From contig JAJDTJ010000067.1 in NCBI GenBank assembly GCA_022827225.1, positions 1 through 64,000 of the forward strand: DNA of 64,000 nt, written 5' to 3'. Shown here piece by piece: positions 8,939 through 16,030 of this stretch. The notes beneath the pieces are model-generated. The model saw only the letters and a list, made by a program, of their open reading frames with translations. It ran no database searches and was not told where the DNA came from. The translations under genes and the position numbers were made by a program. Each line of letters opens with the position of its first letter. Positions within the stretch are counted from its first letter, which is position 1. The stretch comes from Candidatus Poribacteria bacterium (lineage in GTDB: Bacteria > Poribacteria > WGA-4E > WGA-3G).

Positions 8939-9631
8939 ATGGACGCAAAGATTCTAATTGTTGAAGATGAACGTGATATCGCGGAGTTACTGCGATATAA
9001 TCTACAAGAAGCCGGTTTTGAAACGGATTACGTCCGTAACGGTGCCGATGCACTGCACCGATCGGTTGAAAAACCCCCAGATCTCATTATACTCGATCTA
9101 ATGCTTCCAGAAGTAGACGGCATGATTGTCTGTCGCTTACTAAAAAACGATCCAAGAACCAGAAATATTCCCGTCGTGATGGTAACCGCGAAAACGGAAG
9201 AAAAGGATAGAGTCGCTGGATTAGAACTCGGTGCTGACGATTATATCACAAAACCGTTCAGTCCAAGAGAAGTCGTGTTACGCGTGTCCGCTGTACTACG
9301 CCGCCTCCAAGCCGGTAAACACCAAGAAGACACCAAACAGATTGAAACACACGGACTCATAATCGATCTCGACAAACATCAGGTATTTACCGAGAACGGT
9401 CCAATAGACTTGACAGCCACCGAGTTTAAATTAATCACCCTATTCGCACGCTCACCCGGACGCGTCTTTACACGTGATATTCTCATGGATGTGATCTGGG
9501 GACAGGAGTATTACGGCATCGATCGGACAGTGGATACGCATGTCAGTCGTTTACGACGCAAACTCGGTGAATTCGGTAAGCATATTGAGACGGTACACGG
9601 GGTCGGTTATCGGTTCAAGGAAATCGGTTGA
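8939..9631 (+). CDS. Two-component response regulator, OmpR/PhoB family
   Basis: A 230-residue transcription regulator. The receiver domain (1-120) has acidic pocket residues D10 and E11, phosphoacceptor D53 (LILDLML), T83 and K105 (ITKPF). The C-terminal winged helix (about 130-228) is of the PhoB type, with the DNA-contact region RTVDTHVSRLRRKLGE. AAGGAAG precedes the ATG by 7 nt. No histidine kinase gene lies next to it, although phoR-like kinases often follow phoB-like genes, so its partner must be encoded elsewhere. Identity as PhoB itself is plausible but unproven. Confidence 0.9.
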   Translation: MDAKILIVEDERDIAELLRYNLQEAGFETDYVRNGADALHRSVEKPPDLIILDLMLPEVDGMIVCRLLKNDPRTRNIPVVMVTAKTEEKDRVAGLELGADDYITKPFSPREVVLRVSAVLRRLQAGKHQEDTKQIETHGLIIDLDKHQVFTENGPIDLTATEFKLITLFARSPGRVFTRDILMDVIWGQEYYGIDRTVDTHVSRLRRKLGEFGKHIETVHGVGYRFKEIG

Positions 9632-9738
9632 GGACTGATACACCAGAGGTCTTCAATCCTCGTGTAGGAGGGATCTTCAAATCCTGAGGCTTACTGACTG
9701 CTAACTGCTGATGGCTGACCGCTGATGAAGTGCTTCCA

Positions 9739-9770
9739 CGCGAGGGGTCAACTTGAAGGACCCTCTCGCG
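9739..9770. terminator. Strong GC hairpin between convergent genes
   Basis: CGCGAGGGGTC (9739-9749) pairs with GACCCTCTCGCG (9759-9770) with one bulged base. It lies between the stop of the response regulator and the stop of the convergent sigma-like gene. The T-run is weak on both strands, so termination is probable but not certain. The preceding stretch 9690-9730 is a degenerate copy of the CAGCAAT/CTGACTGCTAACTGCTG repeat type. Confidence 0.45.
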
Positions 9771-9816
9771 TTGAATCGCACTCTTAAGATTTACATATAG
9801 ATCCTGTGTCCCGCAC

Positions 9817-10191
9817 CTACGGAAATTCTATTCCTAATTTTCGACATACCTTTCGGATTTTGTTAATCGCGCCGCCTATCTGTTTCCCGTTTCGCGTGAT
9901 ACCAAAGAGGTGTTGACTCACAACACGACGGGAAATCCCGAGAATATCTCCAATCTCTTCTTGCGTTTTGCCTTTATAAAAGTAGAGCTGGATACACTCG
10001 GTTTGACGTTCGGTTAACTCCTTCGCGATAATCTGACGAATCTGTTCCAAGACCGCCTGCCGCTTCGCACGCTGCGCCTCCGTATATTCGTCATCAGGGG
10101 CTCGATACCAGAAGTAGTCTTCGGTAGTGAGCTGGTCAAAAAATTCGGGTGGGACCGGAATCTCCCAAAAATCTGAATTAAATTTGGGCAT
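9817..10191 (-). CDS. Small sigma-70 region-4-like DNA-binding protein
   Basis: A protein of 124 residues from the preferred ATG. The C-terminal half is a helix-turn-helix of sigma region 4 type: LTERQTECIQLYFYKGKTQEEIGDILGISRRVVSQHL. No region 2 is present, so it cannot act as a complete sigma factor. It could be a regulator, a sigma fragment or a phage-like control protein. An earlier in-frame TTG (10242) exists, but GGGAG about 11 nt before ATG 10191 supports the shorter form. Upstream lie a long leader with two tiny ORFs, palindromes and a promoter-region motif shared with two other operons, which suggests elaborate control. Confidence 0.7.
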   Translation of the reverse strand: MPKFNSDFWEIPVPPEFFDQLTTEDYFWYRAPDDEYTEAQRAKRQAVLEQIRQIIAKELTERQTECIQLYFYKGKTQEEIGDILGISRRVVSQHLFGITRNGKQIGGAINKIRKVCRKLGIEFP

Positions 10192-10242
10192 AGATAGAGC
10201 AACTCCCTCAGATATGAGGCGATTGCGCCTATGCCATTTCAA

Positions 10243-10332
10243 TCAAAGTGTCGATAATGAGCAGAGGCACCATCGCCTTGAACCGAATCGGTTCGGATGA
10301 AATATAGCGTGGCTCAAACTTAATTTTAACAT
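10243..10332 (-). CDS. Small ORF with very strong RBS; probable frameshifted 34-aa gene
   Basis: AAAGGAGGAGGT precedes an ATG at 10332. In that frame the product is an unremarkable 29-residue peptide ending at 10243. The neighbouring frame, entered by a -1 slip at the AAAA run after ATG-TTA, reads MLKIKFEPRY… to …IIDTLIEMA, ending at TAG 10229-10231 (34 residues). That version looks much more protein-like. Either the true gene uses slippage, or one A is missing here through mutation or sequencing error. It lies 37 bp upstream of the sigma-region-4 gene and would be co-transcribed with it. No family is recognised. Confidence 0.4.
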   Translation of the reverse strand: MLKLSLSHAIFHPNRFGSRRWCLCSLSTL

Positions 10333-10539
10333 GATCGGTACCTCCTCCTTTATTTGTGTTTATAGTTTCAAACGGTGCTAAGAAAGCGATAACGCTAACC
10401 ACTGGCAAACCGTATTATATCAAAAATACCAAAAATATACCATAAAAATCTGGATTAGGACTGCATACGCGATCCAAAGACAGCCTTCAAGATGGGGGAC
10501 AGAGGGAGTTTAACCCTCCGTCCCTTTCCAAAGAGTGCG

Positions 10540-10578
10540 ACACTTAGTGTCACACCACAAGGGCGTAACACTAAGTGT
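10540..10578. promoter_or_regulatory. Pair of 11-bp palindromes in a leader region
   Basis: ACACTTAGTGT (10540-10550) and ACACTAAGTGT (10568-10578) are perfect palindromes with centres 28 bp apart, each followed by GTGTCACACC or a near copy. They could be an operator pair or RNA hairpins in the leader of the minus-strand unit. A further hairpin with arms GGGAC-n-GAGGG and CCCTC-n-GTCCC lies at about 10496-10523. Confidence 0.45.
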
Positions 10579-10603
10579 CACACCTCCTCTGGTTTGCTAA
10601 CAT
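10571..10603 (-). CDS. Possible 10-residue leader peptide MLANQRRCDT
   Basis: The sequence AAAAAGGAGG stands about 8 nt before ATG 10603 on the minus strand, and the frame ends after ten codons. The codons include two adjacent rare-type AGG arginines and a cysteine codon. The stretch around its 3' end overlaps the palindromes at 10540-10578. The arrangement of strong RBS, minute ORF and hairpins resembles a translational attenuation leader. Whether it is translated is unknown. Confidence 0.35.
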   Translation of the reverse strand: MLANQRRCDT

Positions 10604-10683
10604 AACAAATTCCTCCTTTTTCTCTCTACCGCAATAAAGCGGTATTAGGATATCATCGGCATTAAAAAATGACAATGATTCAC

Positions 10684-10705
10684 TTAAACACATTTTCGGA
10701 TGCAC
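10684..10705 (-). promoter_or_regulatory. Shared promoter-region motif, copy A
   Basis: On the minus strand the site reads GTGCATCC, then GAAAAT, then GTGTTTAA. The same 22-bp pattern occurs at 18011-18032 and 20200-20221, each time upstream of a minus-strand transcription unit. Here it lies 80 bp before the leader peptide start and heads the unit leading to the sigma-region-4 gene. The TTAA part probably overlaps the -10; no -35 hexamer is visible. Confidence 0.6.
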
Positions 10706-10784
10706 TTTTGCACGTTTTTGGAAAAAAAAATGAAAAAATATTTTTTTCGGGTTGAAAAGTGATGCAGCTCCGCTTTGCAAATTG

Positions 10785-12698
10785 CTATTGCCATGTAACT
10801 TGGTTCATATCCCACAGCATAACCACACCACTTTCGTCTATACTGGCAAGTATACGTCCATCAGGACTGAACGCTAACGCTCGGACCCAGGTCGTGTGTC
10901 CAGTGAGCGTAACTGTGCTTCGCTCAATGAATGTGTCCCGCAACCGAATCACTCCAAAACATCCACTCGCAAGTATACGTCCATCCGGACTAAACGCAAC
11001 AGACAAAACACTGCTTCTTGTAGGCTCTTTAAAGGTATTCAATAGTTTACCTGTTTCCACATCCCATAAATGCATTATACCACCATCACCGCTACTTGCA
11101 AGCACAGTGCCACGTGGGGAAAATGCGACAGCAGCAACCCTATTCGTGTGCCCGACAAGCGAGGCTTTGAGTTTACCGGTGTGCACGTCCCATAACCGAA
11201 TCACCAACTCACCAGTTGCACTGGCAATCGTTCGTCCATCTGGACTCAGCGACATGGCTGTGACACCCTCGTTTTCCAGTTCTGTAATGTTCGCTGTAAT
11301 GGTTTTAAGGGGTTTATCCGTCCCAATATCCCAAATACGAATTGTATTGTCCCAACTGCCGCTCATAAGTGTTGCGCTATCTTGTGAATAGACAATAGAC
11401 GGCACCCCCTTCTCATGTCCGGTGATCGTTTTTTGGAGCTGCCCAGTCGCCACATCCCATAAACGAATATTACCGTCCCAACCGCCACTTGCAAGCACGC
11501 TGCTATCTGGTGAGAACCGCACCGAATTAACAATGTCTGTGTGGCCAGTAAGGATTTTCAGAAGTTGCCCACTCTGTACGTCGCGCAGCGAAATAGTATG
11601 ATCCGGCATCCCATTATACGCAAACATCTGACCATCCGGTGAAAATGCCACCGATCTCCCAAAAGAGCCGGTATGTCCGGCGATCGTTTTCAAGGAGTTT
11701 GCTGTCTCCGCATCCCAAAAACGAATCGTTCCGTCATAGTGACTCATACTCACAACGGTTTTTGCATCTGGTGCGTACATTACACTACCAACACCATCCG
11801 TATGTCCGGTAAGGGTTTTCAAGAGTTTACCGGTACTCGCGTTCCAAAAGCGGATTGTCTTATCCCAGCTGCCGCTCACAAGGGTCGTGCCATCTCGCGA
11901 GTAGACCACAGAACTAACGCCAGATGTATGTCCAACCAGTGTTTTTAGGTGTTCTCCAGTACCAACATCCCAAAGATAAATATTGGAATCGCTACCCCCA
12001 CCCACCAGGGACTGACTATCAGGTGAATATGCGACACTGTAGATATGTTTCGGAAGCTCAGTAATAGTCTGCAGGAGTTGTCCAGTCTCCACATCCCAAA
12101 TACGAATTGTTGTTCTGTCTTCCCAACCAACACTCGCCAATCTCTTTCCATTATTTGAATACGCGATAAAGCGGATAGACATAGACCTTGTGTTAAGATC
12201 TGTGTGTCCTATAAGGGTCTTTAACGGCTTACCGGTGTGCATATCCCACAGTTGAATCGCATTGTTCCAAGTTCCGCCTGCGACCGTTTCTCCAGTAGGG
12301 CTGAATGTTAATGAACCGATCCTATGTGTGTCTCCTATAAGAACACTTCTCAATTTCCTATCCTGTAGGTCCCATAAATAAACGCTGCCGTCACTTGCAG
12401 CAGCAAGCGTCTTTCCATCGGGGCTGAGGCGCATATCTTCGGTGAACGGTTCTGTGATGAGATCCAGTGCTTCACCCGTGCGTACATCGTATATCCAGGT
12501 GCCGATCGAACTCAAAACAGCAAGGCGATGACCATCCGGCAAATAGACGCAATCGGTAAGGGTCCCCTTCCCAAAACGCGCGATCGCGCCTTCAGGAAGA
12601 TGCCATCGGGTGTAATCTTGCGCGGAACCGCTTGGTAGAAAGAGGACGGTAGCTAACAATAGAATAGACATAGAATAAAAAAAACGCGTTGTTCTCAT
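10785..12698 (-). CDS. Exported WD40 beta-propeller protein A
   Basis: A 637-residue protein with a signal peptide of about 26 residues (hydrophobic core ILLLATVLFL, then SGSAQ). I count fourteen repeat ends of the form LWD-x-x-TG (for example LWDMHTGK, IWDVETGQ, LWDVATGQ), enough for two seven-bladed propellers. Repeats carry the usual GH…V..V.FSPDG..LASG spacing. WD40 propellers act as protein-binding scaffolds; the extracytoplasmic location is inferred from the signal peptide. AAGGAAA precedes the ATG. It is a close paralogue of the protein at 16031-17926, and the two flank a pair of ABC-2 permeases. A MITE-like insertion separates it from the upstream permease gene. Confidence 0.88.
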   Translation of the reverse strand: MRTTRFFYSMSILLLATVLFLPSGSAQDYTRWHLPEGAIARFGKGTLTDCVYLPDGHRLAVLSSIGTWIYDVRTGEALDLITEPFTEDMRLSPDGKTLAAASDGSVYLWDLQDRKLRSVLIGDTHRIGSLTFSPTGETVAGGTWNNAIQLWDMHTGKPLKTLIGHTDLNTRSMSIRFIAYSNNGKRLASVGWEDRTTIRIWDVETGQLLQTITELPKHIYSVAYSPDSQSLVGGGSDSNIYLWDVGTGEHLKTLVGHTSGVSSVVYSRDGTTLVSGSWDKTIRFWNASTGKLLKTLTGHTDGVGSVMYAPDAKTVVSMSHYDGTIRFWDAETANSLKTIAGHTGSFGRSVAFSPDGQMFAYNGMPDHTISLRDVQSGQLLKILTGHTDIVNSVRFSPDSSVLASGGWDGNIRLWDVATGQLQKTITGHEKGVPSIVYSQDSATLMSGSWDNTIRIWDIGTDKPLKTITANITELENEGVTAMSLSPDGRTIASATGELVIRLWDVHTGKLKASLVGHTNRVAAVAFSPRGTVLASSGDGGIMHLWDVETGKLLNTFKEPTRSSVLSVAFSPDGRILASGCFGVIRLRDTFIERSTVTLTGHTTWVRALAFSPDGRILASIDESGVVMLWDMNQVTWQ

Positions 12699-12717
12699 AT
12701 CAATTTTCCTTACTGTT

Positions 12718-12929
12718 TAGGACTTACGCAGTTCCGTTTTATAGTAAAGCCCATAATTATTTGGACGCTTGATTGATCGTAGGGTCTGGGTCACCCAGCC
12801 CCTACGATCGGGCAATGTGGTATTGTTATTGTCGAGTGTCAATTTATTTTCGTGCTTACTCTAAAGTCCCCTGATAAGGGGATTTAGGGGGTTAAAGATA
12901 CCGAAATTACTGTTTTTGCCTAAGTCCTA
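12718..12929. mobile_element. MITE-like element, 212 bp
   Basis: Imperfect terminal inverted repeats bound the element: TAGGACTTACGCA at 12718-12730 and TGCCTAAGTCCTA at 12917-12929 (one mismatch). It contains no ORF. Inside is a palindromic core, CGTAGGG…CTGGGT / ACCCAG…CCCTACG (12779-12808), and a TATAGTAAAG…ATAATT block that recurs elsewhere in the window. It fills almost the whole gap between the permease and WD40-A genes; without it they would be about 25 bp apart. Confidence 0.6.
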
Positions 12930-12935
12930 TCTATA

Positions 12936-14342
12936 TTACACCTCAACGCGTACAAACGCAAGGTATACTCCCGATAGCAGGACTATAATAAACAGTGCTA
13001 ACAACAATAGATCAACTGCTGCAGTATTGAAATCCTTGCTGAAACTGAGTGTGTCTTCAAATTTGGGAACCGCTTCTGGACTGACAGGTTTCTGGGACAT
13101 CCCTTCACGAACCCCAATGATGTGGAGGCTTTCCGGATCCGCTTTATCAGTGTCAACAACGAATTCTCGGTATTCACGGGCATAAACTTTCACATTCTCT
13201 AAGAATTGCAGATGCCGCTCGAAACCCGTTCCGGCAAAGGCTTCAAGCAGGTGTTGAAAAATTGTGACAGGAGACAATCGGGTGATGGCGCGTGCTTGAT
13301 TCACTTGTGAAACCTGTTGTTTTAAGCGTGCCTCGTGCAAGTGTTCTTGCTGTTCAACGTCTTCGGTGACGAACGCACCATCCACCTCCATTTTTTTTCT
13401 TGAATCTCCACGTGCCTCCCGCCAACGGGACGAATATTGATCCTCAAGCGCATAATGCAGTTGCCATGAATGTTCATAAAATCCGTGAGTCGCCTTGGGC
13501 GATGCGGAATCCCCTGCAATGGCAGCGAGCGTCCCTGGCATAAAAACCACAAGAGAGACCCAAACCAATAGGAGGATCACCAGACTCACCGCGCTCCGTT
13601 GCACACGCGCCGAAACGAGCAGCCCTAACGCGAGAAAAAGACAGGTGTACAGCAGCGCAATAAAGAAGATAATGCTTAAACGTCCCCATGCTTCAGCCCC
13701 AAGGTGGACATTGCTTGATGTAGAAATTGTCAAAAGGTTCATCAATACGGCAAGCGTAAGCGGAATGCTGAGACTTATCAATGCCCCCAAAAATTTTCCA
13801 ATTAGGACAGTGTGACGCGGAATTGCATTTGCCAATATCAACCGCAGGGTACCACGTTCACGTTCGCCAGAGATGGAATCGAAGGTGAATAGCAGGGCTA
13901 TCAGACTCAAAACGTAACCGATGATAAAACTCCAATCCACTAAGGTAGCATCTGGACGTAAACTCCCTAAACTGGTATTCACTGGCGGATATCTGAGTAT
14001 CCAGAAACTTTCCAATGTCTGAGTGGTCCAACGAATGAGTCCTTCTGTCGTTCGTGGTAAATCAGTTTCACTACCTTCTGCGCAGAAACGGAGCGAGGAC
14101 GGCTTTTTGTGAAGATCACCAGGTCCCTTTTGCGCGAGTCTATACAAACTTTCATCCGCAAAAGCCGTTAAACGATCCTCGTATTCGGCGACTCCGTCGC
14201 GATACGCCTGGACCCGCTTCGGATGTTCCTGAAGATGCACAACAGCGTTGGTCAACATCAAGCCAATAAGCAACACAGTTGCGAGTGCAAACCGAAGGCT
14301 ATTGAGATTATCGTAGAGTTCCCGTTTCGCGATATGCCACAT
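12936..14342 (-). CDS. ABC-2 type transporter permease with large extracytoplasmic insertions
   Basis: A protein of 468 residues from ATG 14342. One N-terminal membrane helix (FALATVLLIGLMLTNAVV) is followed by a soluble insert, then a cluster of about five membrane segments, a second large insert of about 150 residues, and a final membrane segment near the C-terminus. The motif EREXGTLRL (here ERERGTLRL) after the second helix is typical of ABC-2/GldF/NosY-type permeases. No ABC ATPase gene is adjacent. It pairs with the similar gene upstream at 14465. ATG 14342 is chosen over 14369 because it aligns with the start of the paralogue (MWHIAKRELYDN against MLTTLIHRELLDN), although no strong RBS is seen. 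Confidence 0.8.
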   Translation of the reverse strand: MWHIAKRELYDNLNSLRFALATVLLIGLMLTNAVVHLQEHPKRVQAYRDGVAEYEDRLTAFADESLYRLAQKGPGDLHKKPSSLRFCAEGSETDLPRTTEGLIRWTTQTLESFWILRYPPVNTSLGSLRPDATLVDWSFIIGYVLSLIALLFTFDSISGERERGTLRLILANAIPRHTVLIGKFLGALISLSIPLTLAVLMNLLTISTSSNVHLGAEAWGRLSIIFFIALLYTCLFLALGLLVSARVQRSAVSLVILLLVWVSLVVFMPGTLAAIAGDSASPKATHGFYEHSWQLHYALEDQYSSRWREARGDSRKKMEVDGAFVTEDVEQQEHLHEARLKQQVSQVNQARAITRLSPVTIFQHLLEAFAGTGFERHLQFLENVKVYAREYREFVVDTDKADPESLHIIGVREGMSQKPVSPEAVPKFEDTLSFSKDFNTAAVDLLLLALFIIVLLSGVYLAFVRVEV

Positions 14343-14351
14343 CTTTTTATG

Positions 14352-14461
14352 CCTGTCGGCTGTCGGCAATCAGCAATCAGCAAAGGGTCCTTGTGGTATT
14401 CAAGCGAGATGTGCATGCCATATATCAATGGTCGACGGTTGACAGCCGATTACTGATAACC
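14352..14461. repeat. Dispersed CAGCAAT-type intergenic repeat
   Basis: This intergenic stretch carries GTCGGCAATCAGCAATCAGC followed by AAAGGGTCC, and at the other end TTGACAGCCGATTACTGATA, which is roughly an inverted copy. Similar text occurs at 38402-38438 (CAGCAATCAGCAATCAGCAA then AGAGGTCC) and at 46055-46140. Confidence 0.5.
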
Positions 14462-14464
14462 ATC

Positions 14465-15970
14465 CTACACTTCACTCTTGATGAAAATCAGAAATATTAT
14501 GATAAACAAGATTACATTAATCATGAGCAGTAAGGATACATCCGGCAGTGCTCGTTTGGCGTTTATATTCGTATCAACTCTTTGAAAAGAGAATTGTGGA
14601 AAGCTGCCCCAATCCGGTGCGCCCTTGTCCGCAGAAAACCATGCTCGAGATCCGAACACATCTTTATCGTAGAAATAGCCGATCACCTGATGTCTGTATT
14701 GTCTCACAGTGTCAAAAAAATCTCTGACACCGTGCATATCCGTGCCTGCCCACGCTTGTGTTGTGGCATCATAAAGTCCGACTGGTGAGAGTTTTAACCA
14801 AGCACTTTCCACTTTTGCGGGGTGAATGTAGATGTTTTCCAATGCTGGCTTTCGGACGAGCCACGTTCGGTCTGCTGTATCCGTAACCAATCGACCGAGG
14901 AAGCGGAAATAATTCTGGGCGTGAGGGATCTTGGGTTCATGTTCATCGCTAAGTGTCTCAAAATCCGTGTAACTTATGTAGTTATGCCGTAGAAGTCCAG
15001 GGTCATCCTCAAACCCTGCGTAAAGTGATCCACCCCCTATAACACTAAAATGCCACTCTTCCCCTGGGAAAGCATCAGTGGCGAGGAAGTGTTTCCGTTT
15101 TCTATCGAATTCCTCCCAGATCTGTTGGATTTGATTGAAGGTGGATGCCGTGCGTGCCTGCGGTGACTCAAGACGTCGGATTACAGCAAGCGTCACATTT
15201 GGATAGACTAGCACTAAAAACCCCCAAACGAACATAGCGAGCATCAAGGCGGTACTTGTTCGACGCGCCGCCGCCGAAATCAGGATCCCAATGAGGTAAA
15301 ACACCGACAGATACGCAACAGAGGCCAAAATAATTCCGCCAATGCGCAGAAAATCATGGTTATTTAGGGAGATAACAGCGGAATTCGTTAGCAAAATCAC
15401 AGCGAGAAGAAGGCTCATCAGCAACGGCACTAGCAGGCACAGCATCGCACTGACGTATTTCGCAAGCAGAATATGCCCGCGACGAACGGAATTGGTTAAG
15501 ACGAGACGTAATGTCCCTCCCTCGTATTCTCCAGCAAGTGCATCGTAAGCGAAAATCAGTGCCAACAGGCTCAAGACAACCTTGAAGATAAAGACAATAT
15601 CCATCGAGGTGAAGATATTCATAAACGGATTATCCGAACCGTGCCTACGAGCATCCCACAGCGATGGAACATATCGGTGTGATACCTTAACCTCGTTTCC
15701 CGGTCGCTTGTCGAATCCGACATTGAAAATGCTTAACGGGTTAGGCGGACGGTCAACATACATTTCACCTGCTGAATAGGTGTTTGTTTCTTGGAGTTGG
15801 CGTTGATGCATTTTAACTGCATCGTCGTAGCCTGCTAAACGTCGCTCATAGTCCTTAATAAGCACAACCGTATTTGTAACCACAAGCAATAGTGTAATGA
15901 AAACGGCTGCCGCGAAGCGGAACGTCATCAGGTTGTCAAGTAGTTCTCGGTGAATGAGTGTTGTTAGCAT
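14465..15970 (-). CDS. ABC-2 type transporter permease with large extracytoplasmic insertions
   Basis: A protein of 501 residues with the same layout as the gene downstream: N-terminal helix (FAAAVFITLLLVVTNTVVLI), soluble insert, five or six helices, a long second insert of about 170 residues, and a last helix at the C-terminus. The GGTLRLVLTNS stretch after the second membrane segment matches the ABC-2/GldF-like family. ATG 15970 is preferred because AAGGAAAAG lies 5-7 nt upstream; the frame opens earlier at 16024. It lies 60 bp after the WD40-B stop, so these genes are probably one operon. The two permeases may form a heterodimer that uses an ATPase encoded elsewhere. Confidence 0.8.
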   Translation of the reverse strand: MLTTLIHRELLDNLMTFRFAAAVFITLLLVVTNTVVLIKDYERRLAGYDDAVKMHQRQLQETNTYSAGEMYVDRPPNPLSIFNVGFDKRPGNEVKVSHRYVPSLWDARRHGSDNPFMNIFTSMDIVFIFKVVLSLLALIFAYDALAGEYEGGTLRLVLTNSVRRGHILLAKYVSAMLCLLVPLLMSLLLAVILLTNSAVISLNNHDFLRIGGIILASVAYLSVFYLIGILISAAARRTSTALMLAMFVWGFLVLVYPNVTLAVIRRLESPQARTASTFNQIQQIWEEFDRKRKHFLATDAFPGEEWHFSVIGGGSLYAGFEDDPGLLRHNYISYTDFETLSDEHEPKIPHAQNYFRFLGRLVTDTADRTWLVRKPALENIYIHPAKVESAWLKLSPVGLYDATTQAWAGTDMHGVRDFFDTVRQYRHQVIGYFYDKDVFGSRAWFSADKGAPDWGSFPQFSFQRVDTNINAKRALPDVSLLLMINVILFIIIFLIFIKSEV

Positions 15971-16030
15971 CAAGCTTTTCCTTTTAACAGCTCTTCGCTT
16001 TTCAGCAAATACAAAACGCTCCACAATACG

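Noticed and set aside
8939-9816. A histidine kinase gene expected next to the response regulator
   Set aside because: No open frame with HisKA or HATPase motifs exists in the flanking sequence.
10571-10780. 69-aa ORF in the leader region
   Set aside because: Its first part crosses the promoter motif and an A/T-rich run; only its last ten codons follow a good RBS and these are reported as a leader peptide.
10759-11391. 210-aa ORF antisense to WD40-A, and similar ones at 16299 and 17208
   Set aside because: The repeated Ser/Thr/Val/Cys text is the reverse reading of WD repeats.
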